The notes: a model not told the origin generated them from the letters alone. A stretch of 9,710 bases of DNA from Flavobacterium sp. (GCA_019105125.1 JAHRWO010000262.1:1-9710); one strand, 5' to 3'. Shown: positions 1 to 6,131, numbered from the stretch's first letter. Made by a program: numbers and translations.

Positions 1-624
1 AACAGGTTCTCCCTTAATTTCAATATCATCAATCAGAACATCAAACGGATTTGCCGGTGCATCGTAAGTTCCCAGCTTAATAATCAGCCAAAGAGTGGTG
101 TCGCCGGGAGTTGTACCAAATGATGAAAGTGGTTTTCCCTGTGAGCCAATTGAGCAGGCAGCTTCCGAGAAAAGTCCGTCAACACCTTTACCACAGCCCG
201 ACCATGTATTGAGGCTGCTAAAGAAAGTACCACCAATATCCTGGCCAGTAATCAGGGCAGTGTCGTTTAAATACACTTCAAACCAGAAGTTTTTCAAATC
301 TGCACTTTTGTCTTTAAACTTCAGGTCGAAAGTATAGTTGGTCAGTTTTTTTAATGTAACCTGCTGTTGAATTGCAAGGTTGATATCGTCGCCGGCAGCG
401 CTGGTTCCCTGGATCCGCAAACAGCCTCCGGAACCTCCTGCCGGAAGATCTTCCGTGTAATTAAACGCGAAAGAATGACCAACGCCTTCTGCAATAACAA
501 CCTGTTCCCAAGCTGTTGAATCTTCCATGTTACCTCCCAAAATAACATTTTGGCTGAATGAACTAAGTGTACCCATAATCAGGAACACCTGAAACAATGT
601 GGTTTTAAGTAAATTTAATCTCAT
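1..624 (-). CDS. Secreted protein with N-terminal jelly-roll/CBM-like domain (3' part missing)
   Basis: The reading frame opens with ATG at 624 and stays open for 208 codons to the window edge, so the C-terminus is missing. Residues 1-25 look like a signal peptide: MRLNLLK, a hydrophobic stretch, then SSFSQ before N26, a common Bacteroidota cleavage context. The mature part begins with 'GGNMEDSTAWE', continues with 'LPAGGSGGCLRIQG', then alternating beta-type segments (LTNYTFDLKFKD, FWFEVYLND) and 'FDVLIDDIEIKG'. This pattern fits the beta-sandwich found at the N-terminus of many secreted or surface Bacteroidota proteins, related to CBM4/9-type modules. A carbohydrate-related role is inference, since any catalytic or sorting domain would lie outside the window. 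The DNA is richer in G+C than the genes to the right, suggesting it is not part of the same element. Signal peptide and frame are solid; the family label is tentative. Confidence 0.8.
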   Translation of the reverse strand, partial: MRLNLLKTTLFQVFLIMGTLSSFSQNVILGGNMEDSTAWEQVVIAEGVGHSFAFNYTEDLPAGGSGGCLRIQGTSAAGDDINLAIQQQVTLKKLTNYTFDLKFKDKSADLKNFWFEVYLNDTALITGQDIGGTFFSSLNTWSGCGKGVDGLFSEAACSIGSQGKPLSSFGTTPGDTTLWLIIKLGTYDAPANPFDVLIDDIEIKGEPV

Positions 625-1471
625 AGTTTTAAAAATTTAGTTAATACTGTATTGAATGTTTATTTGTAAAAGAATTATCATAAGTTGCTCTTTGTTAAAT
701 CTTAAACTATCGTCTATAAGAAAAAAAGTACCAGAAAAATCAGTGCTGATATAATTAGAATAAATAGAAACTCCTTGATTAGGTAAAATTTAGATTGTGT
801 TGATTTCTTTTTTTGCCACATAAAAAACGATTGTTAATAAAAGATTTATAAAAGTAGATTTCGGGTATTCAGCACTCCCGTACTATAATCCCAAAATATT
901 GTTTGAGCGTTCCATTTTCTGGAGAGACAGATAGGACAAGAAGTCTTTTTCGACCTCTTTTTTTTTGTGCCCGATTTTCTGAAAACTTTGCTGGTATTGA
1001 GTAAAACCTGTATCGTTGGAGTGAATTCATAGGTTGCAACTCTTCCTTTCTCCAAAACGAGTTTTTTTGAAAAGATGCAACCTAATATCTTGTTTTGATT
1101 TGTTCCATCTTACTTCCTGTAATATTACAAGAAGTTTTTCAAATGATTATAAATTTCATGGCATAGGATAGATTTTTACTCCAGTTGATCTGAAGAGGTC
1201 CGGATTATTCAAATTGTGCTTGGCTTAATCCTATTTTAATGCCAAGCAAATTTTCATTATAGAACTTGAATGTAAAAAATCATGTGTGCAGCACCAGTAT
1301 TTTTAGTCGTTAAATTCAAATTATGATAATAAAAGGATCCAAAAACGAGGTAAGGAATGAAGTAAGGAAAAAGGGTAGATTTTGGTATTAAAGAAAGAAA
1401 ATTGAAAAATATAAATCGTCATAACAAGCTGAATATTAATCATATGTAATTTTTAAAATATTTGATTTTTC
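625..1471. other. AT-rich region without a convincing gene
   Basis: About 850 bases lie between the secreted-protein start and the tRNA half. Both strands were read. The only moderately long frame (69 codons, 846-1055 minus) has a poor lysine/serine-rich composition, no recognisable domain and no partner gene. The region holds homopolymer runs, the leader of the secreted-protein gene (no clear Bacteroidota -7/-33 promoter found) and one spaced inverted repeat at 1030-1084. If the left flank is a neighbouring mobile element, its end lies here, but no terminal repeats are visible. Confidence 0.6.
1030..1084. repeat. Spaced 9-bp inverted repeat
   Basis: TAGGTTGCA at 1030-1038 is matched by its exact reverse complement TGCAACCTA at 1076-1084, with 37 bases between. 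It could be a dyad operator or a chance event in AT-rich DNA. The arms contain the most G+C-rich words in the immediate area, which makes pure chance a little less likely. No associated gene explains it. Confidence 0.35.
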
Positions 1472-1517
1472 GGGCTCATAACCCAAAGGTCGTAGGTTCA
1501 AGTCCTGCTCCCGCTAC
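1465..1517. other. Probable attachment-site junction of an integrative element
   Basis: A truncated tRNA 3' half directly abutting an integrase-type recombinase gene is the classic picture of a phage or integrative-element attachment site. tRNA identity begins near 1472, so the crossover probably lies at or inside the anticodon arm. With the tRNA on the plus strand, an element lying to the right should have the tRNA 5' half immediately to the left. It is missing, which suggests tandem integration, a secondary site or rearrangement. The exact core dinucleotide cannot be set without the partner site. Confidence 0.55.
1472..1516 (+). tRNA. 3' half of a tRNA-Met(CAT) gene, 5' half absent
   Basis: These 45 bases match tRNA positions 29-73. 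They show anticodon-stem GGG (1472-1474), loop CTCATAA with anticodon CAT at 1477-1479, CCC (1482-1484), variable AGGTC, T-stem GTAGG/CCTGC around loop TTCAAGT (1497-1503), acceptor 3' strand TCCCGCT (1509-1515) and discriminator A1516; CCA is not encoded. Three G:C pairs next to the anticodon loop are typical of initiator tRNA, so an initiator tRNA-Met origin is favoured but not proven. Left of 1472 there is no D-arm and no 5' acceptor strand. Base 1471 (C) would face A1486 or A1485 in the stem and does not continue a good helix, so tRNA similarity stops at about 1471/1472. The fragment cannot make a functional tRNA and is read as an attachment-site half. Confidence 0.8.
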
Positions 1518-3122
1518 TTGACAGGACAGGTCGGTGTTTTCACCGACCTTTTTTGTTTCTACACCTTCGGAAACACTTGATTTTGCTGGTCTTATAAGAA
1601 ATAACGTGTTAAGATTTTTGGTTAGATACACCCTTTTGTCGGGATTGACGATAAGACCCTCTGGAAAGACGGCTCTTTGGATTCTATCTTTAACTGCATA
1701 GTCTCCGAAAGCCCAGTATTTACTTATGTTTCCTGAAGTGAAGGCGACATTCTCCAAATGTTTCAGTTGGTTAGATATGTTACCATTCATTCCTGACGAT
1801 TTGGATAACAACTCTGCTCGTTCTGCTTCTAATTTGCTTTTATGGCGATTATAAACATCAGGTGCTAAGCCATCATATATATATCTGTTTTCAAGTTTTT
1901 CAATATTAGTTTCAATTTCATTTAGTCTCTTTTCAATACTACGTTCACGTTCTATTGATTCTTTATTCAAATAATTGAAAACCTCTGTCACTTGCATTTT
2001 AAATAGCTCAGTATGTTCAGGTTTTAATTCAATGCTTTTAAGTAAACTGTTAAAACTGTTATTCAACCCAACAGTCTTTGCACGTACAGTTGTATTAGCA
2101 TTCATATTCACTCCACGGCAAACATTACACTTATAATAATGTGCATTTTTTTGTTTTACAATGTAACCTGTTACTGGTGTACCACATTTTTCACAAATGA
2201 CGAAACGTGCAAGAGGTCTTAAATCATTAACAGTACTGGTATCATATGTACCACCTTTTGTAGGATTTAATAACTGTTGAACCCGCAGAAACTCTTCTTT
2301 AGTTATCATTGGTTCCCAATTACCTACAATTGGTTCATCTAGCAGACTATTTGTGCTTATGCCACAATAAACAGGTCGTCTCCATATCGCACTTAACTTT
2401 TGTTTCCTAATTACCAATCCAAGTTCAGCCATTTTAGTAAGTATTGTGCTATCCCGTTCTCCCTGTAATTTCAATTGCCAAGCTTTTTGCAGAATTCGAC
2501 CTTTATCGTTGATAATCATCTTTTGCTGAGGTTGAAGTCTGGAATAATCATTAACTCGTGTGCCATAAATTGTGTAACCAAACGGGGCTGAACCCAACCA
2601 ATTACCACTCTTTAGAAAAGCTTTCATACCAGGCAGGGTTCTTTCCAGCCGTTCCTGATTCTCTTCCATTGCTTCCAATAATTTATGATAGATAGTCGCT
2701 CTATCTTTTAAATTCGTTGTATCAAGACCTGTTGAAGTTTCAATCAAATTTACTCCAAGTTTCTCAACCAACTCGTGAACGATTGTAATCGCACCAGCAC
2801 CTGTTCGAGAAAATCTATTTATAAATTTAATGGCAATACCATACGGTTTATTTCTACCTTTTTTTATTTCCTCGTATAGCCGTTTAAATTCCTTGCGTGT
2901 AAAATCCCCAGATGCACTTTCATATGTGCCACCTATAATTTCGATTAGCTCATAATTATTACGTTTGGCGAACTCCTGAATTTCTTTTTCCTGTTCACCA
3001 ATACTGTAATTTTTTGATTGTTCTTTTGAACTAACACGTGTATAACCAATAATCTTCCTGTTTATAATTATTTTTTCTTCAGGTTTCTTTATATATGCCT
3101 GAAACATACTTAAACTGCTCAT
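1476..3122 (-). CDS. Large serine recombinase (integrase type), C-terminal tail read from a tRNA gene
   Basis: This 548-residue protein has the layout of large serine recombinases that integrate and excise phages and mobile elements. The resolvase domain spans about 22-165: YTRVSS gives catalytic Ser31 and Arg29, and NRFSR gives Arg103 and Arg106. The 'recombinase' DNA-binding domain spans about 172-290 (GSAPFGY at 177-183, RRPVYCG at 248-254). A zinc ribbon follows with Cys310, Cys313, Cys332 and Cys335, then a coiled-coil stretch at about 395-445. All key catalytic residues are present, so it is probably active. Residues 523-532 come from the tRNA terminator and the last 13 (VAGAGLEPTTFGL) from the antisense strand of the tRNA half; the TGA stop lies in the anticodon loop. 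The native functional C-terminus probably ends near residue 520. ATG at 3122 follows the upstream gene's stop by two bases, implying translational coupling. Met6 is an alternative start. Confidence 0.93.
   Translation of the reverse strand: MSSLSMFQAYIKKPEEKIIINRKIIGYTRVSSKEQSKNYSIGEQEKEIQEFAKRNNYELIEIIGGTYESASGDFTRKEFKRLYEEIKKGRNKPYGIAIKFINRFSRTGAGAITIVHELVEKLGVNLIETSTGLDTTNLKDRATIYHKLLEAMEENQERLERTLPGMKAFLKSGNWLGSAPFGYTIYGTRVNDYSRLQPQQKMIINDKGRILQKAWQLKLQGERDSTILTKMAELGLVIRKQKLSAIWRRPVYCGISTNSLLDEPIVGNWEPMITKEEFLRVQQLLNPTKGGTYDTSTVNDLRPLARFVICEKCGTPVTGYIVKQKNAHYYKCNVCRGVNMNANTTVRAKTVGLNNSFNSLLKSIELKPEHTELFKMQVTEVFNYLNKESIERERSIEKRLNEIETNIEKLENRYIYDGLAPDVYNRHKSKLEAERAELLSKSSGMNGNISNQLKHLENVAFTSGNISKYWAFGDYAVKDRIQRAVFPEGLIVNPDKRVYLTKNLNTLFLIRPAKSSVSEGVETKKVGENTDLSCQVAGAGLEPTTFGL
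1528..1554 (+). terminator. Intrinsic terminator of the tRNA unit
   Basis: AGGTCGGTG (1528-1536), a TTTT loop (1537-1540) and CACCGACCT (1541-1549) form a perfect 9-bp stem, followed by T's to 1554 and then GTTT. The T-run follows the stem only on the plus strand, so it terminates transcription coming from the tRNA side. It sits 11 bases beyond the tRNA end and inside the 3' part of the oppositely oriented recombinase gene, where it encodes about residues 523-532. Confidence 0.85.
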
Positions 3123-3124
3123 AT

Positions 3125-3295
3125 CTATTTTTTATTTAATTCTGATTCAAAAAAGGCAAGTGCCAATAAAGTAAAAGTTCTAATAATTAATTCAATGTCG
3201 TCATCGGTTACATTCTCATATCCTGCAACCGCTCTAATTTTTTCTTTTGTAAGTGACCATTCATATTTCTCATCCTTACTCTCATTCGTTAACAT
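3125..3295 (-). CDS. Small 56-residue protein coupled to the serine recombinase
   Basis: ATG at 3295 opens a 57-codon frame (with TAG at 3125-3127) ending two bases before the recombinase start. The tight TAG-AT-ATG spacing on the same strand indicates one transcript and translational coupling. The protein is charged, MLTNESKDEKYEWSLTKEKI at the start, then RAVAGYENVTDDDIELIIRT and a hydrophobic-aromatic helix (FTLLALAFFESEL). It has no signal peptide, cysteines or obvious helix-turn-helix. It looks like a compact two- or three-helix protein and could be a recombinase partner such as a directionality factor or regulator; that role rests only on position. An in-frame TGA six codons upstream supports this start. 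I do not recognise a named family. Confidence 0.7.
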   Translation of the reverse strand: MLTNESKDEKYEWSLTKEKIRAVAGYENVTDDDIELIIRTFTLLALAFFESELNKK

Positions 3296-3639
3296 TTTGT
3301 GCTTCAGTCAAAACCCATTTTTAATCTGACCTCGGGCAATTTTTTCCCTACCTCTTTGTAAAAAGGTCTGGTTATCGGTGAAGCAATCCCAATTTTTACT
3401 CGAAATCACAACCCACGTAAATTATACACAAAAAAACTGATAAAAAAAAATTTTGATGTCACATAATTACCAGTATATCAATATTTTATATATAAAAATA
3501 TAAAGTTTATAAATTTATATCCTGAGAACCAGAATGTTAATTGTAGTATCATTTGTGTACTGCCAAAACGATATAAGCGTACAATGTTTTATGGTCCGGC
3601 TACCGGACCATAAAACATCACAATAAGTCTCTATGAAAT
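3296..3639. other. Intergenic region between polymerase-like gene and recombinase unit
   Basis: These 344 bases carry a hairpin at 3584-3618, a very AT-rich stretch at about 3425-3530 (TATATAAAAATATAAAG and similar), and the probable promoter area of the minus-strand recombinase unit. On the minus strand a TATAAT word lies at about 3420-3425 after a T-run, but neither the Bacteroidota (TTTG / TAnnTTTG) nor the sigma-70 pattern is complete. No protein frame with a normal start is supported. Confidence 0.5.
3584..3618. repeat. Perfect 16-bp inverted repeat with 3-base loop
   Basis: ATGTTTTATGGTCCGG (3584-3599) and CCGGACCATAAAACAT (3603-3618) are exact reverse complements around CTA. The element begins 21 bases past the stop of the polymerase-like gene. 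It lacks a following T-run on either strand, so it is not a standard intrinsic terminator. It may protect the mRNA 3' end, or be a cruciform or recognition site used in replication or transfer. The perfect arms in AT-rich surroundings argue for selection. Confidence 0.85.
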
Positions 3640-5268
3640 TTAGTTGTTAAAAATTAAATACGGATTACCACCTTCAAATACAACCTCTATCGAACCGTCA
3701 TCCAAACCACTCATTAAATCTATCGTTCTTTGGAATAGCACATCATCGGTGGCATAAAGTGCTGTTTCGTGCAATTCTTTTTTCAGTTCTGAAATTTTAT
3801 CCTGGTTTTCTTTTAACACTTTCAGTTCCTTTTCAGCTTTATCGATGCTAAAATATTCGACTGAGGTTGTGACCATCAAACCATATTCACTAAATACCGA
3901 TTTAATTATTTCATCAACTTGTGCCTCTGTAACATTAGCATTTTTCTTGGTGTCCAGCAGAACTAATGCATCATGTATGTTCGTTGTTTCTATACCAGAA
4001 TCCCAGGTTCTTTTCAGTATTTTACGAAAGATTTCACTTTCAATACGTGTCATTTTGAATGCCAAGTGTTCACCCTTCTTTTCTATTACTTCTTTTCGGT
4101 ATTCTCGTAAAGTGGAGTAAACTGTTGGATAAATACTTTTAAATGCTTTCGCAAATTCACGTTGCCAACTCGTTAGTTTCCTGCTATAAAATACTTCTTC
4201 GAATAATCTCTTTTTTATTAGGTAACGTGGAACATGTGCAAACTCAGGGAGTATTTGAAAGTAATCCCAAAATCGACCTATTGAGGTCATATATATGTAT
4301 GTAATCACGTCAGTAGGAATCCTGTTTGTTTTGATAAAATCCTGTGAGCTGGTTTTTAGCTTCTTACAAAGATTCTTACCAACATTATGGTATATATTAT
4401 ATCTGGAATATGGTATGTTATTAATATCTTTAATAACATTAAAATCAATTTTGTATTTATTAATAAGAAAGTAAGAAAATAGTAAAGGGTGACTATTTCT
4501 TACATCTAATTGAAATCGAATGTTAAAGAAATTCTTTAAAATCTTGGGTGTTCGGGTTAATGTGGTGTACAATCTTTGTCTATCGTCTTCAGTTAAGTGA
4601 TAATTTTTGTTTTCAAGTTTTTCTAAAACTTCAAAGTAGGTCACTTTCGACTTTTCGGAATAAGGTAGTTGGTTTATAAAGTTGTGATAATCGTATTTGT
4701 GTAGTTTTAATTTATTTAAGTTCTTCTCGTATTGTTTCATAAAAGTTTTATTGCGCCAATCATTTCTGCTTTTAGCTTCATTTTTGGAGAATAACGCATT
4801 TAGTTTTTCAAGTTCTTTTTGCACATATACATTTTTATTCGTGCGTATTCTAACTTCATACGGTTCATTAATTGTATAATTATAAGATGAACTTCCCGAG
4901 ATAAAGTAATCTGATTTAGATAAAATCCCATGTATTTCCAATGAACGTAGCATCAAACTATAGTTTGGGCCAATTACTTGCTGAATTATGGTTGAATTCA
5001 GGGTATGGGTTTCCTTTTCGTGGTTACGGACAATAAGTATATGAACCAAAACTTTAAATTTATTTATAGTAATGATTTTACTTGGTGTTCCTGGGTCTTT
5101 GAAGCTGAAGTTCTTCAAATACTGTTCAGCCACAGCATTTACCACAGGTGAATCACCTGGCATAAAATCTCTGGTTGTTCGAAGGTCGGCTAAATAAGCA
5201 ATATAATTATTATATAATTCTTCTGCATCCAACCCCTCAATGCTGTAAATTAGTTGTGTTCTTTTCAT
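3640..5268 (-). CDS. Winged-helix plus family-A-polymerase-like protein, candidate replication protein
   Basis: Not a close match to any named enzyme that I recognise. The N-terminus (about 65-140) reads as a winged-helix DNA-binding domain: KFKVLVHILIV, NSTIIQQVIGPNYSLMLRSL, EIHGIL, then a beta-wing with YNYTI. The C-terminal half has a set resembling family A polymerases: motif A LDVRNSHP with Asp255; motif B spaced R348-x3-K352-x3-F356-x3-F360, the same spacing as Klenow R754/K758/F762/Y766, followed by KSIYPTVYSTL like the post-O-helix 'RYPGV' segment; and motif C IHDA with His432-Asp433, preceded by RIESEIF. There is no exonuclease domain. Motif C has Ala where DNA polymerase I has Glu, and motif A has His260 at the steric-gate position, so DNA versus RNA synthesis cannot be decided. 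Residues 475-502 may form a coiled coil. It lies in a minus-strand block 82 bases after a small gene. A replication or priming role is inference. Confidence 0.6.
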   Translation of the reverse strand: MKRTQLIYSIEGLDAEELYNNYIAYLADLRTTRDFMPGDSPVVNAVAEQYLKNFSFKDPGTPSKIITINKFKVLVHILIVRNHEKETHTLNSTIIQQVIGPNYSLMLRSLEIHGILSKSDYFISGSSSYNYTINEPYEVRIRTNKNVYVQKELEKLNALFSKNEAKSRNDWRNKTFMKQYEKNLNKLKLHKYDYHNFINQLPYSEKSKVTYFEVLEKLENKNYHLTEDDRQRLYTTLTRTPKILKNFFNIRFQLDVRNSHPLLFSYFLINKYKIDFNVIKDINNIPYSRYNIYHNVGKNLCKKLKTSSQDFIKTNRIPTDVITYIYMTSIGRFWDYFQILPEFAHVPRYLIKKRLFEEVFYSRKLTSWQREFAKAFKSIYPTVYSTLREYRKEVIEKKGEHLAFKMTRIESEIFRKILKRTWDSGIETTNIHDALVLLDTKKNANVTEAQVDEIIKSVFSEYGLMVTTSVEYFSIDKAEKELKVLKENQDKISELKKELHETALYATDDVLFQRTIDLMSGLDDGSIEVVFEGGNPYLIFNN

Positions 5269-5270
5269 AG

Positions 5271-5291
5271 TTCGTATGTAAAATATACGAA
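5271..5291 (-). promoter_or_regulatory. Dyad operator candidate overlapping a possible -7 box
   Basis: TTCGTAT (5271-5277) and ATACGAA (5285-5291) form a perfect 7-bp dyad with a 7-base spacer, starting two bases upstream of the polymerase-like gene's ATG. On the minus strand the dyad contains TATATTTT (5280-5287), close to the Bacteroidota -7 consensus TAnnTTTG. Such a site could bind the gene's own winged-helix domain for autoregulation. The short implied leader and absence of a clean -33 box keep this tentative. Confidence 0.35.
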
Positions 5292-5350
5292 AAAATATTG
5301 TTAAAAAGAAATTTAAAGGTGTGTATTTTGCTGTAATACTGGGTGTTGTA

Positions 5351-5743
5351 CTAATTTTTAATAATCTTCCAATTGTTCAGGTATTCCGTCCAGTTTCTAT
5401 CGGCATCGATGTACATACCCATAAATTCATATTCGCCTGAACGGTGTCGCATTTCGTAAACTCTGCCGTCATTAGTTAGCCATAGTTTTATTTGAAAAGT
5501 ACCTAAGTTTAGTAGGTTATTGTAATCCATTCTGGTAAAGAGTTCAGATGTCGGAATAATAATGTAGTTGTCATCTTGACCATCAATGTCAGGCAAAATA
5601 AAGACGAAAATATCTGTTTCTTTTAAGTTTGATGGTAATGTATAGATACCAATTGCCGAGAGTTTTAGTCCATTGGTTGACCCATCAAGTCTTGGACTTA
5701 CTGGTTCAGAAGCGATTTGTGTGATGTTTGTAATAACTTTCAT
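5351..5743 (-). CDS. Hypothetical 130-residue protein
   Basis: I do not recognise this gene. It is a complete frame from ATG 5743 to TAG 5351-5353 with a convincing amino-acid composition. It appears as a mixed alpha/beta cytosolic protein without signal peptide or membrane segment. Segments of note are beta-like DIFVFILPD (44-52), DNYIIIPTSEL (58-68), FQIKLWLTNDGRVYEMRHR (83-101) and the terminal NWTEYLNNWKII (117-128). The alternation FVFILPD ... YIIIP resembles C-terminal parts of some predicted PD-(D/E)XK nuclease-like proteins, but no clear catalytic E-x-K is present, so nuclease function is not claimed. It is the first gene of the minus-strand block, 82 bases upstream of the polymerase-like gene and divergent from the small recombinase. 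Co-expression with the polymerase-like protein is plausible. Confidence 0.75.
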   Translation of the reverse strand: MKVITNITQIASEPVSPRLDGSTNGLKLSAIGIYTLPSNLKETDIFVFILPDIDGQDDNYIIIPTSELFTRMDYNNLLNLGTFQIKLWLTNDGRVYEMRHRSGEYEFMGMYIDADRNWTEYLNNWKIIKN

Positions 5744-6130
5744 AACGTACTTTTTTAATTTTAAATTAATTATTTGTCGTACAGTCGATTATGAATTGAT
5801 TTTCAGTATCAGACATTAACTATCTGTTGATTAATTTGTTAATTAGAAACATTCTAAATAAACAGGAGTGTAAAATATTGACCTCCTTGTGAAATAACAG
5901 ACATTTTTATCTTTTAATCAAGAGAGGGATATATTACAACCCCTCCCCAATACTTATGAAAATTACAATCACAATTGACTGTATATTATAAATATGTCCG
6001 ATTTTCATAAAAATCTCCAGACTGTTTCTAAATTAGAGTATAATGTAATTTAATAACGATTTTGCTGGCATATTAACGTATTTGCTGCTACTTTAGCGTT
6101 ATTATTTATACATCCTATAATAATAACGTT
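5744..6130. other. Divergent intergenic control region
   Basis: This 387-base region separates the minus-strand 130-residue gene from the plus-strand small recombinase, so it must hold both promoters. It is AT-rich and contains a spaced 10-bp inverted repeat (5954-6010) and an AATAACG-type repeat cluster (6052-6131). A 19-codon frame at 5994 is too short to support. No clean TTTG/TAnnTTTG promoter was found. Two copies of a CGTAC word (about 5744 and 5776) lie close to the 130-residue gene's start. Confidence 0.55.
5954..6010. repeat. Spaced perfect 10-bp inverted repeat
   Basis: TTATGAAAAT (5954-5963) is the reverse complement of ATTTTCATAA (6001-6010), with 37 bases between. It lies in the middle of the divergent control region and could be a paired operator. 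The arms are AT-rich, so chance cannot be excluded. Confidence 0.35.
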
Positions 6131-6131
6131 A
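6052..6131. repeat. Repeat cluster upstream of the small serine recombinase (res/operator candidate)
   Basis: Four copies of A(A/T)TAACG occur: direct at 6052-6058, 6072-6078 and 6122-6128, and inverted (CGTTATT) at 6097-6103. Two consecutive 20-base units, 6054-6073 and 6074-6093, match at 14 of 20 bases, both carrying TAACG and TTTGCTG. Immediately after, TAGCGTTATTATT (6094-6106) and AATAATAACGTTA (6119-6131) form an inverted repeat matching at 12 of 13 positions, its right arm reaching the first base of the start codon. Small serine recombinases commonly bind imperfect inverted ~12-bp arms directly upstream of their own gene (res subsites), which both recombine DNA and repress the gene. 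Assignment to this protein is inference. Confidence 0.6.

Noticed and set aside
95..548. Frames on both strands overlapping the secreted-protein gene
   Set aside because: They are shadows of the 208-codon frame that has a signal peptide and runs off the window.
846..1055. 69-codon minus-strand frame with a CPIC motif
   Set aside because: Composition is poor, the N-terminal region overlaps an inverted-repeat arm, there is no recognised domain, and the surrounding 850 bases look noncoding.
1472..1516. Functional tRNA-Met gene
   Set aside because: The D-arm, 5' acceptor strand and 5' anticodon stem beyond GGG are absent.
3304..3405. 33-codon minus-strand frame (RVKIGIASPITRPFYKEVGK...) with protein-like composition
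   Set aside because: It follows a TGA and has no ATG, GTG or TTG start; it may be a remnant of an older gene, but nothing supports expression.
3584..3618. Calling the perfect hairpin an intrinsic terminator
   Set aside because: No T-run follows the stem on either strand; it is reported as an inverted repeat instead.
3845..4879. Plus-strand serine/phenylalanine-rich frames inside the polymerase-like gene
   Set aside because: Antisense shadows; composition is typical of reverse-complemented lysine/glutamate-rich coding sequence.
3640..5268. Full-length DNA polymerase I
   Set aside because: No 5' or 3' exonuclease domains, motif C is HDA rather than HDE, and motif spacing differs; only a divergent family-A-like palm is proposed.
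5994..6053. 19-codon plus-strand frame MSDFHKNLQTVSK...
   Set aside because: Too short, overlaps the right arm of an inverted repeat, and has no homology that I recognise.
6052..6131. CRISPR array or plasmid iterons
   Set aside because: Units are imperfect, only two clear tandem copies exist and no spacers are present; the location at a recombinase start fits a recombinase site better.
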